Origin: Chitinophagaceae bacterium UBA1946
GTDB taxonomy: Bacteria; Bacteroidota; Bacteroidia; Chitinophagales; Chitinophagaceae
NCBI GenBank assembly: GCA_002336815.1
Contig: DDEU01000042.1
Span: 18,243-82,242, forward strand
Reading direction: 5' to 3'
Length of the DNA: 64,000 bases
The stretch's first letter is position 1. Every line of letters begins with the position of its first letter. Positions 36,163 through 45,511 of this stretch are shown here, piece by piece. Position numbers and translations under genes: made by a program. The notes under the pieces were generated by a model that did not search any database, had not been told where the DNA came from, and saw only the letters and a program-made list of their open reading frames with translations.

Positions 36163-37512
36163 TTAGAGTGTGATCGCCTTGCGCTGGATCATTTTATAAA
36201 TGGTGCTTTTACCAATTTCCAGTTTACCTGCCACCGTGCCAATGTCGTTACTGTATTTGCGCAGGTAAAATTTAATGATGTCGTAATTGTATTGCTCCAG
36301 TGATTTTTCTTCTGTTACAAAAACCTTTTCATTTTTTGCAGACGGAAACGAAATGTCATTTTCTTCGATCAGTTTTCCATCGCACATTACTGCGGCGAGG
36401 TCAATCACTGCTTTTAGTTCCCTGATGTTACCAGGATAGTTGTACCGCAGCAGTTTATCTTTTGCATCCTGCGAAATATTGATGGTACCGGCTTTATTTT
36501 CATTGCAAAATTCATCCAGGAAGTGCTTGGCAAGTATCAGCACATCATGCCCTCTTTCCCTGAGTGGCGGCAGCGCAATGGGCAAGCCCATCACACGATA
36601 GTAAAGGTCTTCCCGGAAATTTCCTTTCTGTACTTCTTCGGCCAGGTTTTTATGTGTAGCGACAATTACCCTTACATCCAGTTTGATGGTTTCATTGCCA
36701 CCCACTCTTACCACTTCTCTTTCCTGAAGCACCCTGAGCAGTTTGCTCTGCATGTTCACATCCAGTTCTCCAATTTCATCGAGGAAGATGGTGCCGCCAC
36801 CGGCTTCTTCAAACTTTCCTTCCCGCCTGCTCACAGCGCCTGTAAAAGCACCTTTTTCATGACCGAACAATTCACTCTCCATCAGCTCACCTGGAATAGC
36901 AGCCATGTTTACAGCAACAAAATTTTTACGCCGTCGCTCACTATTATAATGAATGGCTTTTGCCACTACCTCTTTACCGGTTCCTGTTTCTCCCGTAATA
37001 GAAACATTGATATTGGAAGCGGCCGCCTTGTTCATCAGGCCAAATATTTTCTGCAGCGAAGGACTTTGCCCCTTAATGCTTTTGTCAAACGAAAATTTTT
37101 GCGCCAGCTCTGCTTTCAGGTGTGCAACTTCGTTCTTTAGTTTTCCTGTTTCTCTTATTTTGTTGATTGTTTTCCAAAGCAGGTCTTTTGTATTGTCATC
37201 TTTGGTGAGGTAATCTGTAACACCCATTTTAAGCAGGTTAACTGCTACGGAAATTTCTTCCTGTCCGCTGATGGCCACCACCGGCAACTCTTCATTCACT
37301 TCCCTGATGCGTTGGTATAATTTTTCACCTTCAAAGTCAGGCAGGGTAAGATCGATGGTAACCAGGTCGGGCTTTTGATAAAGATTGGCAAGACAATCTT
37401 TGCCGCTGGTAAAACGGGAAATGCTGTATTCCGGGTTTAGAGCCAACTGGTATTGCAATATCTCACCATACAGCGGGTCATCTTCCACGATGAATATTTT
37501 GAATGCTTCCAT
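36163..37512 (-). CDS. NtrC family sigma-54-dependent response regulator
   Basis: 449 residues: receiver (Asp11/Asp12, phospho-acceptor Asp54 in VTIDLTLPD, Lys104), AAA+ domain with Walker A GETGTGKE (174-181), the sigma-54 contact loop GAFTGA (221-226) and a Fis-type helix-turn-helix at the C-terminus ([18 protein letters not shown]). It activates RpoN promoters when phosphorylated, most likely by the hybrid kinase of the same operon. Targets are not certain; the neighbouring polysaccharide locus and T9SS gene are candidates. Confidence 0.95.
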   Translation of the reverse strand: MEAFKIFIVEDDPLYGEILQYQLALNPEYSISRFTSGKDCLANLYQKPDLVTIDLTLPDFEGEKLYQRIREVNEELPVVAISGQEEISVAVNLLKMGVTDYLTKDDNTKDLLWKTINKIRETGKLKNEVAHLKAELAQKFSFDKSIKGQSPSLQKIFGLMNKAAASNINVSITGETGTGKEVVAKAIHYNSERRRKNFVAVNMAAIPGELMESELFGHEKGAFTGAVSRREGKFEEAGGGTIFLDEIGELDVNMQSKLLRVLQEREVVRVGGNETIKLDVRVIVATHKNLAEEVQKGNFREDLYYRVMGLPIALPPLRERGHDVLILAKHFLDEFCNENKAGTINISQDAKDKLLRYNYPGNIRELKAVIDLAAVMCDGKLIEENDISFPSAKNEKVFVTEEKSLEQYNYDIIKFYLRKYSNDIGTVAGKLEIGKSTIYKMIQRKAITL

Positions 37513-38122
37513 AGTTAAAAAGTAAAAGAAATTGTTATTACAACAACGCCCGCAAAACGTCCAAATTGCAGAAATTCTTCTTTAAAGCATCGATTTGAAA
37601 TTTCACATCCTTCTACTACAATTTGCCCATGAAATATTCTATGCTCAAATCGAAAAAAAACTACAAAAACGGCTGACTAGCTGTTGACCAGCAACATAAA
37701 AGCTGATCATTATGCCATCACACACCAACAGTATCAAAATCGTTCAACGCCTGCCGGCATTTTATTTTATTTGTTGCGCCGCAATCAGCTAGTTTTATGC
37801 CAACGGCGAAACCCCCGCCTCACAAGGTTTTCACCGGGATGGCTTCTCCGAAATTTCCACCTGCTGGAAAAATTTTCCATTTTACAAACATTCTACAACA
37901 TATAAAGGCGGATGGAAAGTGGTGGCCCAATAGCTTTTAATACATTTATCAAAGCAGGAAATTGCCTTACAATGCAAAGTGGATTATTATGATTGGTGCT
38001 GCAGAAAAAAAAGGCGGCTATCAAAGCTAAATGATGAAATATGACGTTATACTATCCGGGAGTCAAACACAATTTGTATTTACCAAAACGCCCGTAAATC
38101 TTAGCTGCTTAAAATTCTTTCA
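37513..38122. other. 610-base gap between divergent genes, no gene seen
   Basis: Separates the sigma-54 activator (minus) from the beta-helix surface gene (plus). No open frame with a plausible protein, no tRNA, no terminator recognised. An upstream control region for both genes is likely. A -7-like box on the minus strand (38022-38029, TAGCTTTG) is far from the activator start. Confidence 0.5.
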
Positions 38123-39820
38123 ATGAAACCAGTATCCTTCAACAACGATCCGCAAACAAGAAGTCTATTCCGCAGTTTATTACTGCTTGGTGTTTTATTT
38201 TCCGTTTCAACTTTGTATGCACAGCATGCTGGTTGGCCTGTTGATTCCAGTATCCACATGATTGATGGGCACAGCGCTGCTTATAATAATGTACATCCCG
38301 GAGACACCGTTTACCTGCTGGCAGGGGAGCGTGATAAATTGCTGGTCCGGAATTTTAGTGGTTCGGCCGGAAAGCCGGTTTGCTTTATGAATAAAAATGG
38401 TATCGTAACCATCAGCACCGATAGTTATTACGGCATCTCTGTTGTTAATTGCAATGCGATCCGTTTGTGCGGACAGGGAGATGCAGCAAATTTTTATGGC
38501 ATACAGGTAAAAAAAGTTGCCAACGGTGCAGGCCTTGGTATTGGCAATATGAGCTCTGATGTGGAAGTGGATCATGTATCGATAGAACATTGTTCTACAG
38601 AAGGCATCCTTGCCAAAACAGACCCAGATTGTTCGTTCAAAGCATCAAGAGATAGCTTTACGCAATTCAACACCAGCATCCATGACAATTACATTGCGGA
38701 TATCGGGAATGAAGGAATGTATATCGGCAGCTCGTATTATTCCGGCGTTCATCTTAGCTGCAACGGAAAAGATACGATTGCAAAGCCAGCCGTACTGGAC
38801 AATGTACAGGTGTACAATAATATTGTAAAGCGCACTGGTTGGGACGGTATACAGGTAAGTTCTGCTCCGCTGCATTGCGGCATTCACCATAACACGGTGA
38901 TCAACGACAGCCAGGCTGAAACAAAGAACCAGATGTCGGGCATTTTACTGGGCGGTGGCTCCCGTTGTGATTGTTACAATAACCTGGTAAAAGACGGTAA
39001 GGGAGATGGGATAGAAGATCATGGATTAGGCAGCAATAAAATATACAACAATGTAATTGTAAATGCAGGCCGTGATTTTAAACCCAACGATGCCAGCGAA
39101 GCGAAACACGGAATTTTTGTTTCGGATGTATCAGTGTTGAAAGACGCTGCATTCAATATCGAATTCAATGATATCATCCATCCAAAATCAGACGGCATCC
39201 GGTTCCAGAGTGTAAAAAGCAGGCATAACCTTATCGTCTCCAACCTTATCGTTGATCCCGGCAGTTATAATCTGTATGCAAGCGGCAACACTTCTTTTAC
39301 CGGCAACGATGCCTACGTGATGATCCCAAACGTTGCAGCAGAAGTACAGTTAACAAATAATTTTTTTGCTGCCAGCATCGATGCCGCACGCATATCTGCT
39401 ACTGATTACACTCCTTTACCGGGCTCTCCATTGATCAACAAGGGTTACCAGCAGGATCATTCCATTGTTACAGATTTTAACAGCAACCGCCGGCCATTGG
39501 GCGGTTATTATGATATAGGCGCCATGGAATACAGTGGCGGCGATGACAGGTTATCCGATACCGTTAGTAGAAAAGTATTCCTGTTTCCCAACCCGGTTCT
39601 TTCCAAATTGAACGTGCAGTATTTAGCTACCGGCATATCCACTATTTTATTCCGCATCTATAACTTATCAGGACAATTGGTGATGCAGCAATCTGCAACG
39701 GTAGTGTTACCGGGTATGCAGCAGCTACAACTGGATAGTACAACACTTTGTAGGGGAACTTATTTATACTGCATCAGCCAGGGAACGGAAATGAGTTACG
39801 GAAAATTCATCAAACAATAA
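38123..39820 (+). CDS. Right-handed beta-helix surface protein with T9SS sorting domain
   Basis: 565 residues: signal peptide (to LYAQ), a parallel beta-helix body (about 60-400) with many Asn-rich turns (VYNNIVKRTGWDGIQV, IHHNTVIND, CYNNLVKDGKGDGIED, IYNNVIVNAG), a PLPGSPLINKG end segment and a C-terminal type A T9SS sorting domain (about 485-565; VFLFPNPVLSKLNVQ ... GTYLYCISQG). Beta-helix proteins of this kind often bind or cleave polysaccharides. It ends 12 bases from the last, convergent gene of the polysaccharide locus, so it may act on that polymer; this is inference from position. Confidence 0.9.
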   Translation: MKPVSFNNDPQTRSLFRSLLLLGVLFSVSTLYAQHAGWPVDSSIHMIDGHSAAYNNVHPGDTVYLLAGERDKLLVRNFSGSAGKPVCFMNKNGIVTISTDSYYGISVVNCNAIRLCGQGDAANFYGIQVKKVANGAGLGIGNMSSDVEVDHVSIEHCSTEGILAKTDPDCSFKASRDSFTQFNTSIHDNYIADIGNEGMYIGSSYYSGVHLSCNGKDTIAKPAVLDNVQVYNNIVKRTGWDGIQVSSAPLHCGIHHNTVINDSQAETKNQMSGILLGGGSRCDCYNNLVKDGKGDGIEDHGLGSNKIYNNVIVNAGRDFKPNDASEAKHGIFVSDVSVLKDAAFNIEFNDIIHPKSDGIRFQSVKSRHNLIVSNLIVDPGSYNLYASGNTSFTGNDAYVMIPNVAAEVQLTNNFFAASIDAARISATDYTPLPGSPLINKGYQQDHSIVTDFNSNRRPLGGYYDIGAMEYSGGDDRLSDTVSRKVFLFPNPVLSKLNVQYLATGISTILFRIYNLSGQLVMQQSATVVLPGMQQLQLDSTTLCRGTYLYCISQGTEMSYGKFIKQ

Positions 39821-39832
39821 TTACACATTTTA

Positions 39833-41023
39833 TCAGGCAGCTCTCTTTGCTCTTTCCCAGTTCACCGATTGCGATCCTTTGATGTAACGAAAGAACCCGA
39901 GTATAACAGAAAGGTTCATGATGAAAAAATAATAGGGTACGAAAAGCAATTTGATACTGGTAGACCGGTTCTCCAAAAACCAGCCTGTGAGTGCGGCAAC
40001 ATAAAACAGGAGTTGTAACCAGAATAATACTGCATACATCCCTGTTGCGAACAGTCCTTCATGAAAGGCCAGCAGGTAACTTACCGGGATCAGCAGCAGC
40101 AGGCAAAGCGGCGTTACCGTCCAGCGCAATACCCGGTGAGAAATGTATTGGAACGACAGGGTGCCGTATTTAAAGATATTGAGCAGGGAGCTCAAACGTA
40201 CCACTGCCTGGATACCACCGGCCGAAATTCTAATTTTACGTTTCAATTCTTCTTTTACATTGGCAGAAGCAGTTTCAACCGCATATGCTTCCGGATCGTA
40301 TTGAATGGTGTAACCATCCTGCGCTACTCTCAGTGAGATGATGAAATCATCCAGTAATGTATCGCCTTCCACATCACGGTACAACTCCGTTCTGATGGCA
40401 AACAATTCACCTGCTGCACCCACCACAGAGTACAATTCAGCATCCCATTTTTTTAACGCTGATTCATATTTCCAGTACAAGCCTTCGCCAGCGCCTGCTG
40501 CGGCATCACTGCCCTTGTCCATAATGCGCTTTTCACCGGATACACAACCAACTTTTGGATTGCCAAAGAGGTTTACGATCCGCTGTATCGACTCCCTGCC
40601 CAGCATGGTATTGGCATCGCTGAAAATAACAATGGGCGTATCAACAAAGCGCATTCCCCGGTTCATTGCACTGATCTTTCCCTTGCGCTCCGGCAGGTGA
40701 TGCACAATAACATCGCTGTACTTGCGCAACAAATCCGGTGTGCCATCATCCGAACCATCAGTAACCCAAACAATGTGCAGTTTATCTTTCGGGTAATCCA
40801 GCGCCAGGCTATTCTTCATTTTTGCCGCTACAAAATCTTTTTCGTTGAAGGCAGAAATGAACAGGGTAACATCGGGTGCATAGCCTGTATTAGAAAAGGG
40901 TTTTTTGTTGCGCTGAAAAAATCGTTTCACTTTTATGATGGCGTATAACAATATGCCATAACCTACATAGGTGTAAATGACGATGGCCACAAACAGCCAG
41001 AATAATAATTGTAAGATGAACAT
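39833..41023 (-). CDS. Family 2 glycosyltransferase, membrane-bound
   Basis: 396 residues. An N-terminal helix, a GT-A domain with DVTLFISAFNEKDFV, VTDGSDDGT, the DxD-like FSDANTM and DDFIISLRV, plus a RKIRISAGGIQAV segment resembling the QxxRW loop of processive GT2 enzymes, and about three C-terminal helices. Transfers a sugar from a nucleotide donor on the cytoplasmic side. Last gene of the polysaccharide locus. Confidence 0.9.
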   Translation of the reverse strand: MFILQLLFWLFVAIVIYTYVGYGILLYAIIKVKRFFQRNKKPFSNTGYAPDVTLFISAFNEKDFVAAKMKNSLALDYPKDKLHIVWVTDGSDDGTPDLLRKYSDVIVHHLPERKGKISAMNRGMRFVDTPIVIFSDANTMLGRESIQRIVNLFGNPKVGCVSGEKRIMDKGSDAAAGAGEGLYWKYESALKKWDAELYSVVGAAGELFAIRTELYRDVEGDTLLDDFIISLRVAQDGYTIQYDPEAYAVETASANVKEELKRKIRISAGGIQAVVRLSSLLNIFKYGTLSFQYISHRVLRWTVTPLCLLLLIPVSYLLAFHEGLFATGMYAVLFWLQLLFYVAALTGWFLENRSTSIKLLFVPYYFFIMNLSVILGFFRYIKGSQSVNWERAKRAA

Positions 41024-41066
41024 GTGAGATTTGATTTAAGTACGGTGATGATCTTTTTAGTTTGGA

Positions 41067-42224
41067 TTATTGATTGCGTTCGCTGTATAGTTCTTTATAA
41101 ATATTCAGTACATCCTGCGCCATGGCCTTCCAGGAAAATTTTGCAGCCTGCTTCAACCCTTCATCTATCAACCGCAGCCTTGTCCTTTCTTCGCTGTGCA
41201 GTCGGATCATGGCTGCTGTTATTTCTCCTGGTTTAAAGGGATCAACAATAAGCGCTGCGTTGCCAGCGACTTCTGGCATAGAAGAAGTGGAAGACGTGAT
41301 CACTGGTACGCCGCAGGCCATTGCCTCGAGCATAGGTATGCCAAAACTTTCCCTTAATGACGGATAAAGAAAGGCTTTGCTCTGGCAGTAGATCGCCGGC
41401 AGATCGGTATTGACAACATACCCGGTGAGTACGATGTGTTCCGCAAGACCTTGATCGCCTATTTCTTCCAGTAATTTCTCCAGTTCATGCCGGTCGTAAT
41501 CAAGCATTACCAATTTATAGTCTGCACCGGTCTGCTTCCTGAAGTCCGAAAAGGCTCTTAAAGTGCCTATTGTATTTTTTTTAGGATCTGTATTACCCAA
41601 AAAGAAAAAATAATTTTCGGGTAGCCGGTACTGTTGCCTTACCCGGTTCAGCGTGTCACAGTTGGTCACCGGTTTAAAATGTCCGCTTACACCATTGTAA
41701 ACAGCCTTTAGCCTGTTATCATTTTTCAAGCTGAAAAAATCGGCGATCCTTTTCTTTTCAAAATTCGATACGGTGATGATCTTCCTGCTATTCTTTATCA
41801 CGGAAGGCACCACCATTTTCCGATACAGGTTGCCAAACTTTTGATAAGCTGTTGCCCCGCCTCCCAATATCTTCAAATAATTGCTCTCCATATAAATGAT
41901 ATCATGCAGGGTCGTTACCAATGGAATACCGCAGCGCATTGGTGCAGTGTTACTGGTACAATGTAATATGTCGCAGCCAGCTTTTTTAGCAGCTTTGGGT
42001 AAAGCGATCTGCTCCCAGGCAGGATAGGCGCCACCTGCTACGGGTATGATCCTGCAATTGGGCGTTTCAGTGATCACATGCTGGTCTGCATCCGGCTTAA
42101 CAAAAATGAAGTATTCATTGTCGTGATCTATTTGCTGCAGGTTGCGGATGAGCTCAAGTACAACCATGTCCATGCCGTGTTTTTTGGGGCGGAAAAGCCG
42201 CTGTGCTTCTATTCCTATTTTCAT
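41067..42224 (-). CDS. Family 4 glycosyltransferase (GT-B)
   Basis: 385 residues. The C-terminal donor site is typical of GT4: FLGNTDPKKN, then YPSLRESFGIPMLEAMACGVPVI with the E-x7-E pair, and VDPFKPGEI. N-terminal KKHGMDMVVLELIRNL matches the acceptor domain. A cytoplasmic enzyme adding one sugar to the lipid-linked repeat unit. Confidence 0.93.
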   Translation of the reverse strand: MKIGIEAQRLFRPKKHGMDMVVLELIRNLQQIDHDNEYFIFVKPDADQHVITETPNCRIIPVAGGAYPAWEQIALPKAAKKAGCDILHCTSNTAPMRCGIPLVTTLHDIIYMESNYLKILGGGATAYQKFGNLYRKMVVPSVIKNSRKIITVSNFEKKRIADFFSLKNDNRLKAVYNGVSGHFKPVTNCDTLNRVRQQYRLPENYFFFLGNTDPKKNTIGTLRAFSDFRKQTGADYKLVMLDYDRHELEKLLEEIGDQGLAEHIVLTGYVVNTDLPAIYCQSKAFLYPSLRESFGIPMLEAMACGVPVITSSTSSMPEVAGNAALIVDPFKPGEITAAMIRLHSEERTRLRLIDEGLKQAAKFSWKAMAQDVLNIYKELYSERNQ

Positions 42225-42249
42225 AGTTACCGGGTTAATGTTTTAAATG

Positions 42250-43305
42250 TTAGCCGATCAGTAGCTTCCTGATCCGGTTATAGATCACTACTTCGAGCAG
42301 GTAAGAAAAGATGATCATGAATAAAATATAAAGTCCGTATTCCACGACCTTGTTGTTGAGAAAACTTAAATAAGTTGCTTCTACCACCAAGTAATGATGT
42401 GAGATATAGATCACGTAGGAACAGGGCGCCAGGTGTTTAAAAACACCAAAGAGTTTATTAAAGCCAACCCATCGCAGCCGATGCCAGGCAATTGCACCAA
42501 ACAATACAAAAATGGCAAAAACAAAATGCCTCAATTCTATAAAAGGATATGCAACCAAAGGGTAGGTGTAGATCTTAGTGTATGAAAAATTGATGTAGAG
42601 GTTCAAAGCCAGGATCGCTGTAATCGTAAACAACACATAAGCATAGGGCATGATATTGCGAAAGGTAAACTGTTGTTTGTTTATATATATACCTGCAAAG
42701 CGCACACCTATCCACCAGATAGCAAAATACATTGCCAGCCTGTTAAGGATAAAAGGATAAACCAGGTATGATGCAGCAGCCATTATCACAACAATGTTCA
42801 CCCATCGGTTGAGCTTATCCGCTTTAATATTGGAAGCCAGGGCGAAGAACAACATATAGAACCACCACTCATAAGACAGTGACCAGAGCACCCCATTCCC
42901 CATATATGCCGGAACGATCACATGCGGCTTTTGTGAGATCACATCCTGCAGCATAAAAATATTTCCCAGCAGGGATTTCCAGTCAGGGTTGGCAAACGCA
43001 CCTTCACTGACAGATTTTAACAGGTAACCAAGCAGGAAAATAAAAAACAACGGAATGTACAAACGGATAAAACGACGAATGAAATAATACCGGAAAGATT
43101 TATCAGCAGATCTTTCGTAAGTGTATTTGATCACAAAGCCGGACAAAACAAAGAATACGATCACTGCTTCCGGACCAAACCTGAAAAGAATGCCAATATT
43201 GATACCAGCTAAATAAAAATGTTGCGGCAATGTATGAAATAACACCACGTACAGGGCGGCAAATCCACGGAGGGCTTCCAGTTTTTCAAGTCGGTTCTTT
43301 TTCAT
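42250..43305 (-). CDS. Acyltransferase family 3 membrane protein
   Basis: 351 residues, about ten helices. N-terminal signature EALRGFAALYVVLFHTLP with the catalytic-type His, then RRFIRLYIPLF and SLSYEWWFYMLF, as in OafA-like O-acetyltransferases. Probably adds acetyl groups to the polysaccharide; it could instead modify another envelope glycan. Confidence 0.92.
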   Translation of the reverse strand: MKKNRLEKLEALRGFAALYVVLFHTLPQHFYLAGINIGILFRFGPEAVIVFFVLSGFVIKYTYERSADKSFRYYFIRRFIRLYIPLFFIFLLGYLLKSVSEGAFANPDWKSLLGNIFMLQDVISQKPHVIVPAYMGNGVLWSLSYEWWFYMLFFALASNIKADKLNRWVNIVVIMAAASYLVYPFILNRLAMYFAIWWIGVRFAGIYINKQQFTFRNIMPYAYVLFTITAILALNLYINFSYTKIYTYPLVAYPFIELRHFVFAIFVLFGAIAWHRLRWVGFNKLFGVFKHLAPCSYVIYISHHYLVVEATYLSFLNNKVVEYGLYILFMIIFSYLLEVVIYNRIRKLLIG

Positions 43306-43336
43306 CGTGTATAAGAGAATGTCTAACGATCAGCAC

Positions 43337-44524
43337 TTATCGAATGCTGGCAGTATGTTTTGTGTGTATGAATTTTTTGTTGGCTCCTTTTATACGAAGC
43401 AAAGAGAGCATCATCAGCAGCATTCCCTTAGGCAAGCTGATAAGTGCCTTAAAAGTGCCGGCATTATAAAAGTAGCGGGGCACAGAAAAAAGGAATGACA
43501 ATATGCAGGCAACTACTATCGCTGCCCATGCAATAGAAAAAGGGTTTTCGTTTTGAAGCAAATAATTGGAACTTATAAACAAGGTTGTTGTCAACAATAC
43601 AGCTCCGAGCAATAAGATCCTGGGTGGTTGAATAAACTGTATGGCTTTGTCGAAATAATCTACATTGCCCTTTAGGAGCAGGTGTTTTACAGCGCTTAAA
43701 AAATCCTGCCTGAAATAGTGCAACTGGGCCGAAAGCCAGCGGCGGCGCTGGTTACCGAACACATCTGCCTTTTGCACCTTTTCATCAAATACCAGCGCAT
43801 CATCCAGGTAAGCGATCGTATGACCGGCTTTCAGGATCTTCAGTTCGATCTCTTTATCAAATCCGCCAACGGCTGTAGCACCTGCCATCAATGATTTAAA
43901 ATATTCATAATTGAAGGCCATGCCTGAGCCGATGATGGCAGATGAAAGCCCCAGCACCCGGTGCCCCTTCCTGAAAATATTGTTATTGATCTCTTCGCTG
44001 ATGGCGTCAAGTATTGCCCAGGAATTGTTGAGGTTCTTTGCCGTGCGGTGACCCTGTATCGCCATAAAACCATCTTCATAAGCAGCGTTTATTTTCTCCA
44101 GGAAATCTGAAGCCATCAGGTTATCTGCATCCAGCACTACCGCTATTTGGTAAGGTGCTGTAAGAATTGACATGGCTTTGTTCAATGCCTTCGCCTTGGT
44201 ACTTTTATCGAAACTTACTTCAATTAATTTCACCGGCATCAACCGCAGCTTTTCAAGCGTCTCCGGTTGAAAAGAATCGGCGATGATCACCACATCAAAC
44301 ATACCAGCCGGGTAATCCTGCTGCAATGCTGCTTCTGCAACCTCTACGATCACTTCATCCTCCTGGTAACCCGGTATCAGTACAGCGATCTTTTTAAAGC
44401 TACCCGCTGTTTTATATACCCGTTGCTTATAAAATAACCCGGCAAGGGAAAAAACAAAAATATATAGGGTAGCCAGCCCAAGTAACACAAGTGCAACTAA
44501 CTGCAAAAGATTATATAAAAGCAT
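43337..44524 (-). CDS. Family 2 glycosyltransferase, membrane-bound
   Basis: 395 residues: N-terminal helix, GT-A core (IAVLIPGYQEDEVI, VVIIADSFQPETL, AVVLDADNLMA with the DxD, GGFDKEIELKIL, QRRRWLSAQLHYF resembling the QxxRW motif) and C-terminal helices. The QRRRW motif suggests a processive or membrane-coupled enzyme. Part of the polysaccharide locus. Confidence 0.92.
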   Translation of the reverse strand: MLLYNLLQLVALVLLGLATLYIFVFSLAGLFYKQRVYKTAGSFKKIAVLIPGYQEDEVIVEVAEAALQQDYPAGMFDVVIIADSFQPETLEKLRLMPVKLIEVSFDKSTKAKALNKAMSILTAPYQIAVVLDADNLMASDFLEKINAAYEDGFMAIQGHRTAKNLNNSWAILDAISEEINNNIFRKGHRVLGLSSAIIGSGMAFNYEYFKSLMAGATAVGGFDKEIELKILKAGHTIAYLDDALVFDEKVQKADVFGNQRRRWLSAQLHYFRQDFLSAVKHLLLKGNVDYFDKAIQFIQPPRILLLGAVLLTTTLFISSNYLLQNENPFSIAWAAIVVACILSFLFSVPRYFYNAGTFKALISLPKGMLLMMLSLLRIKGANKKFIHTKHTASIR

Positions 44525-44574
44525 AGAATTGATTTTGGTTTTTACAGCAGATCATGATGATTGGCTGCGATGAT

Positions 44575-45507
44575 TTATTTCCTGATCCTGTCTCTCACTT
44601 TCAATGCGTATTTGCGCAGGAAAGGCATGTACTTTCCGCTTTTGATATTATATAGCACGGATTCCTTATCAAATATCATTTCGAAATTTTCTGTACACAG
44701 CACTGGCTTTTTCGCAATCCGGTTGATCTGTATCGCCTGGGTGAGATCGCTTTCTACAAACAATACATACGGTTTCGCCATGTAGGCTTTTGCCTTGTGA
44801 TCACCATGATTGTTGGCTTTTTGTCTTGCTGCCATATCCGGCAGATCAAGCATCACCAGGTCGTTATACTTTACATTGTTGGCTTTGAGCCATTGTTCAG
44901 TTTGTGGCCTGTATTTTTCCAGTCTTGATGTTACGATGGTACCGATCTTACTCCCCGGGATGAACAGGGGTGGCGCATTCAAAATAAAATCGATGTACTT
45001 TTCTCCATCATCATTTTGTTCCGGCAAGGGATCAGCACACAACACACCATCTATATCAAAGCAGGCCTTTTCCAGCGTAGTATGGTTTAAAATATTCCAC
45101 TGGAAATATCTTGGCAGGGTTACTACTTCAAAAAAATAATCCACGGATCTTTCCTTACCCGGCACTACATACACGGCGCAATATTTTATGTCGAAAGATC
45201 CGGCGAGGTGTTTCAGGTTTTCTTTGCACTCTGCGAGGGCGGCCCCGGATGCAACACTATCGTCTACTACGAGTATCTTTTTGAACTGTTTGATATCAAA
45301 GAATTGTCCACGGGCACCGGCTTTATAAATATGCCCGTTCAAAAAAGAATGAATGTCTGTATACGGCCGGTTTAAATAAAGCGACAATAAATTGGCGGGT
45401 AGCATACCGCTCCTCGGTACGCCGACGATCAGGTCAATATCACGTGGAATGATGCTGAGTCTTTTCAGGATGATGTTGTTGAGTTCACGAATGTTGCGGT
45501 AGTTCAT
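44575..45507 (-). CDS. Phosphoribosyltransferase-HAD phosphatase fusion
   Basis: 310 residues. Residues 1-130 form a type I PRTase: IVGVPRSGMLPANLL (pyrophosphate loop) and the PRPP loop ILVVDDSVASGAA (78-90). Residues 147-300 form a HAD-like domain with all four motifs: DIDGV (151-155), TS (193-194), Lys at 238/240 and ESD (252-254). Set inside a polysaccharide locus between glycosyltransferases, 5 bases from the next gene. One attractive reading is PRPP-dependent transfer of 5-phosphoribose to a glycan followed by dephosphorylation, as I recall for the H. influenzae type b capsule polymerase. A nucleotide-salvage or regulatory role is the alternative. Confidence 0.8.
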   Translation of the reverse strand: MNYRNIRELNNIILKRLSIIPRDIDLIVGVPRSGMLPANLLSLYLNRPYTDIHSFLNGHIYKAGARGQFFDIKQFKKILVVDDSVASGAALAECKENLKHLAGSFDIKYCAVYVVPGKERSVDYFFEVVTLPRYFQWNILNHTTLEKACFDIDGVLCADPLPEQNDDGEKYIDFILNAPPLFIPGSKIGTIVTSRLEKYRPQTEQWLKANNVKYNDLVMLDLPDMAARQKANNHGDHKAKAYMAKPYVLFVESDLTQAIQINRIAKKPVLCTENFEMIFDKESVLYNIKSGKYMPFLRKYALKVRDRIRK

Positions 45508-45511
45508 AGGT

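Noticed and set aside
37920..37934. Sigma-54-like promoter (GG-N10-GC) in the gap before the beta-helix gene
   Set aside because: Spacing of GG and GC fits, but the rest of the -24/-12 consensus does not, and it is about 190 bases before the gene. Not strong enough to list.
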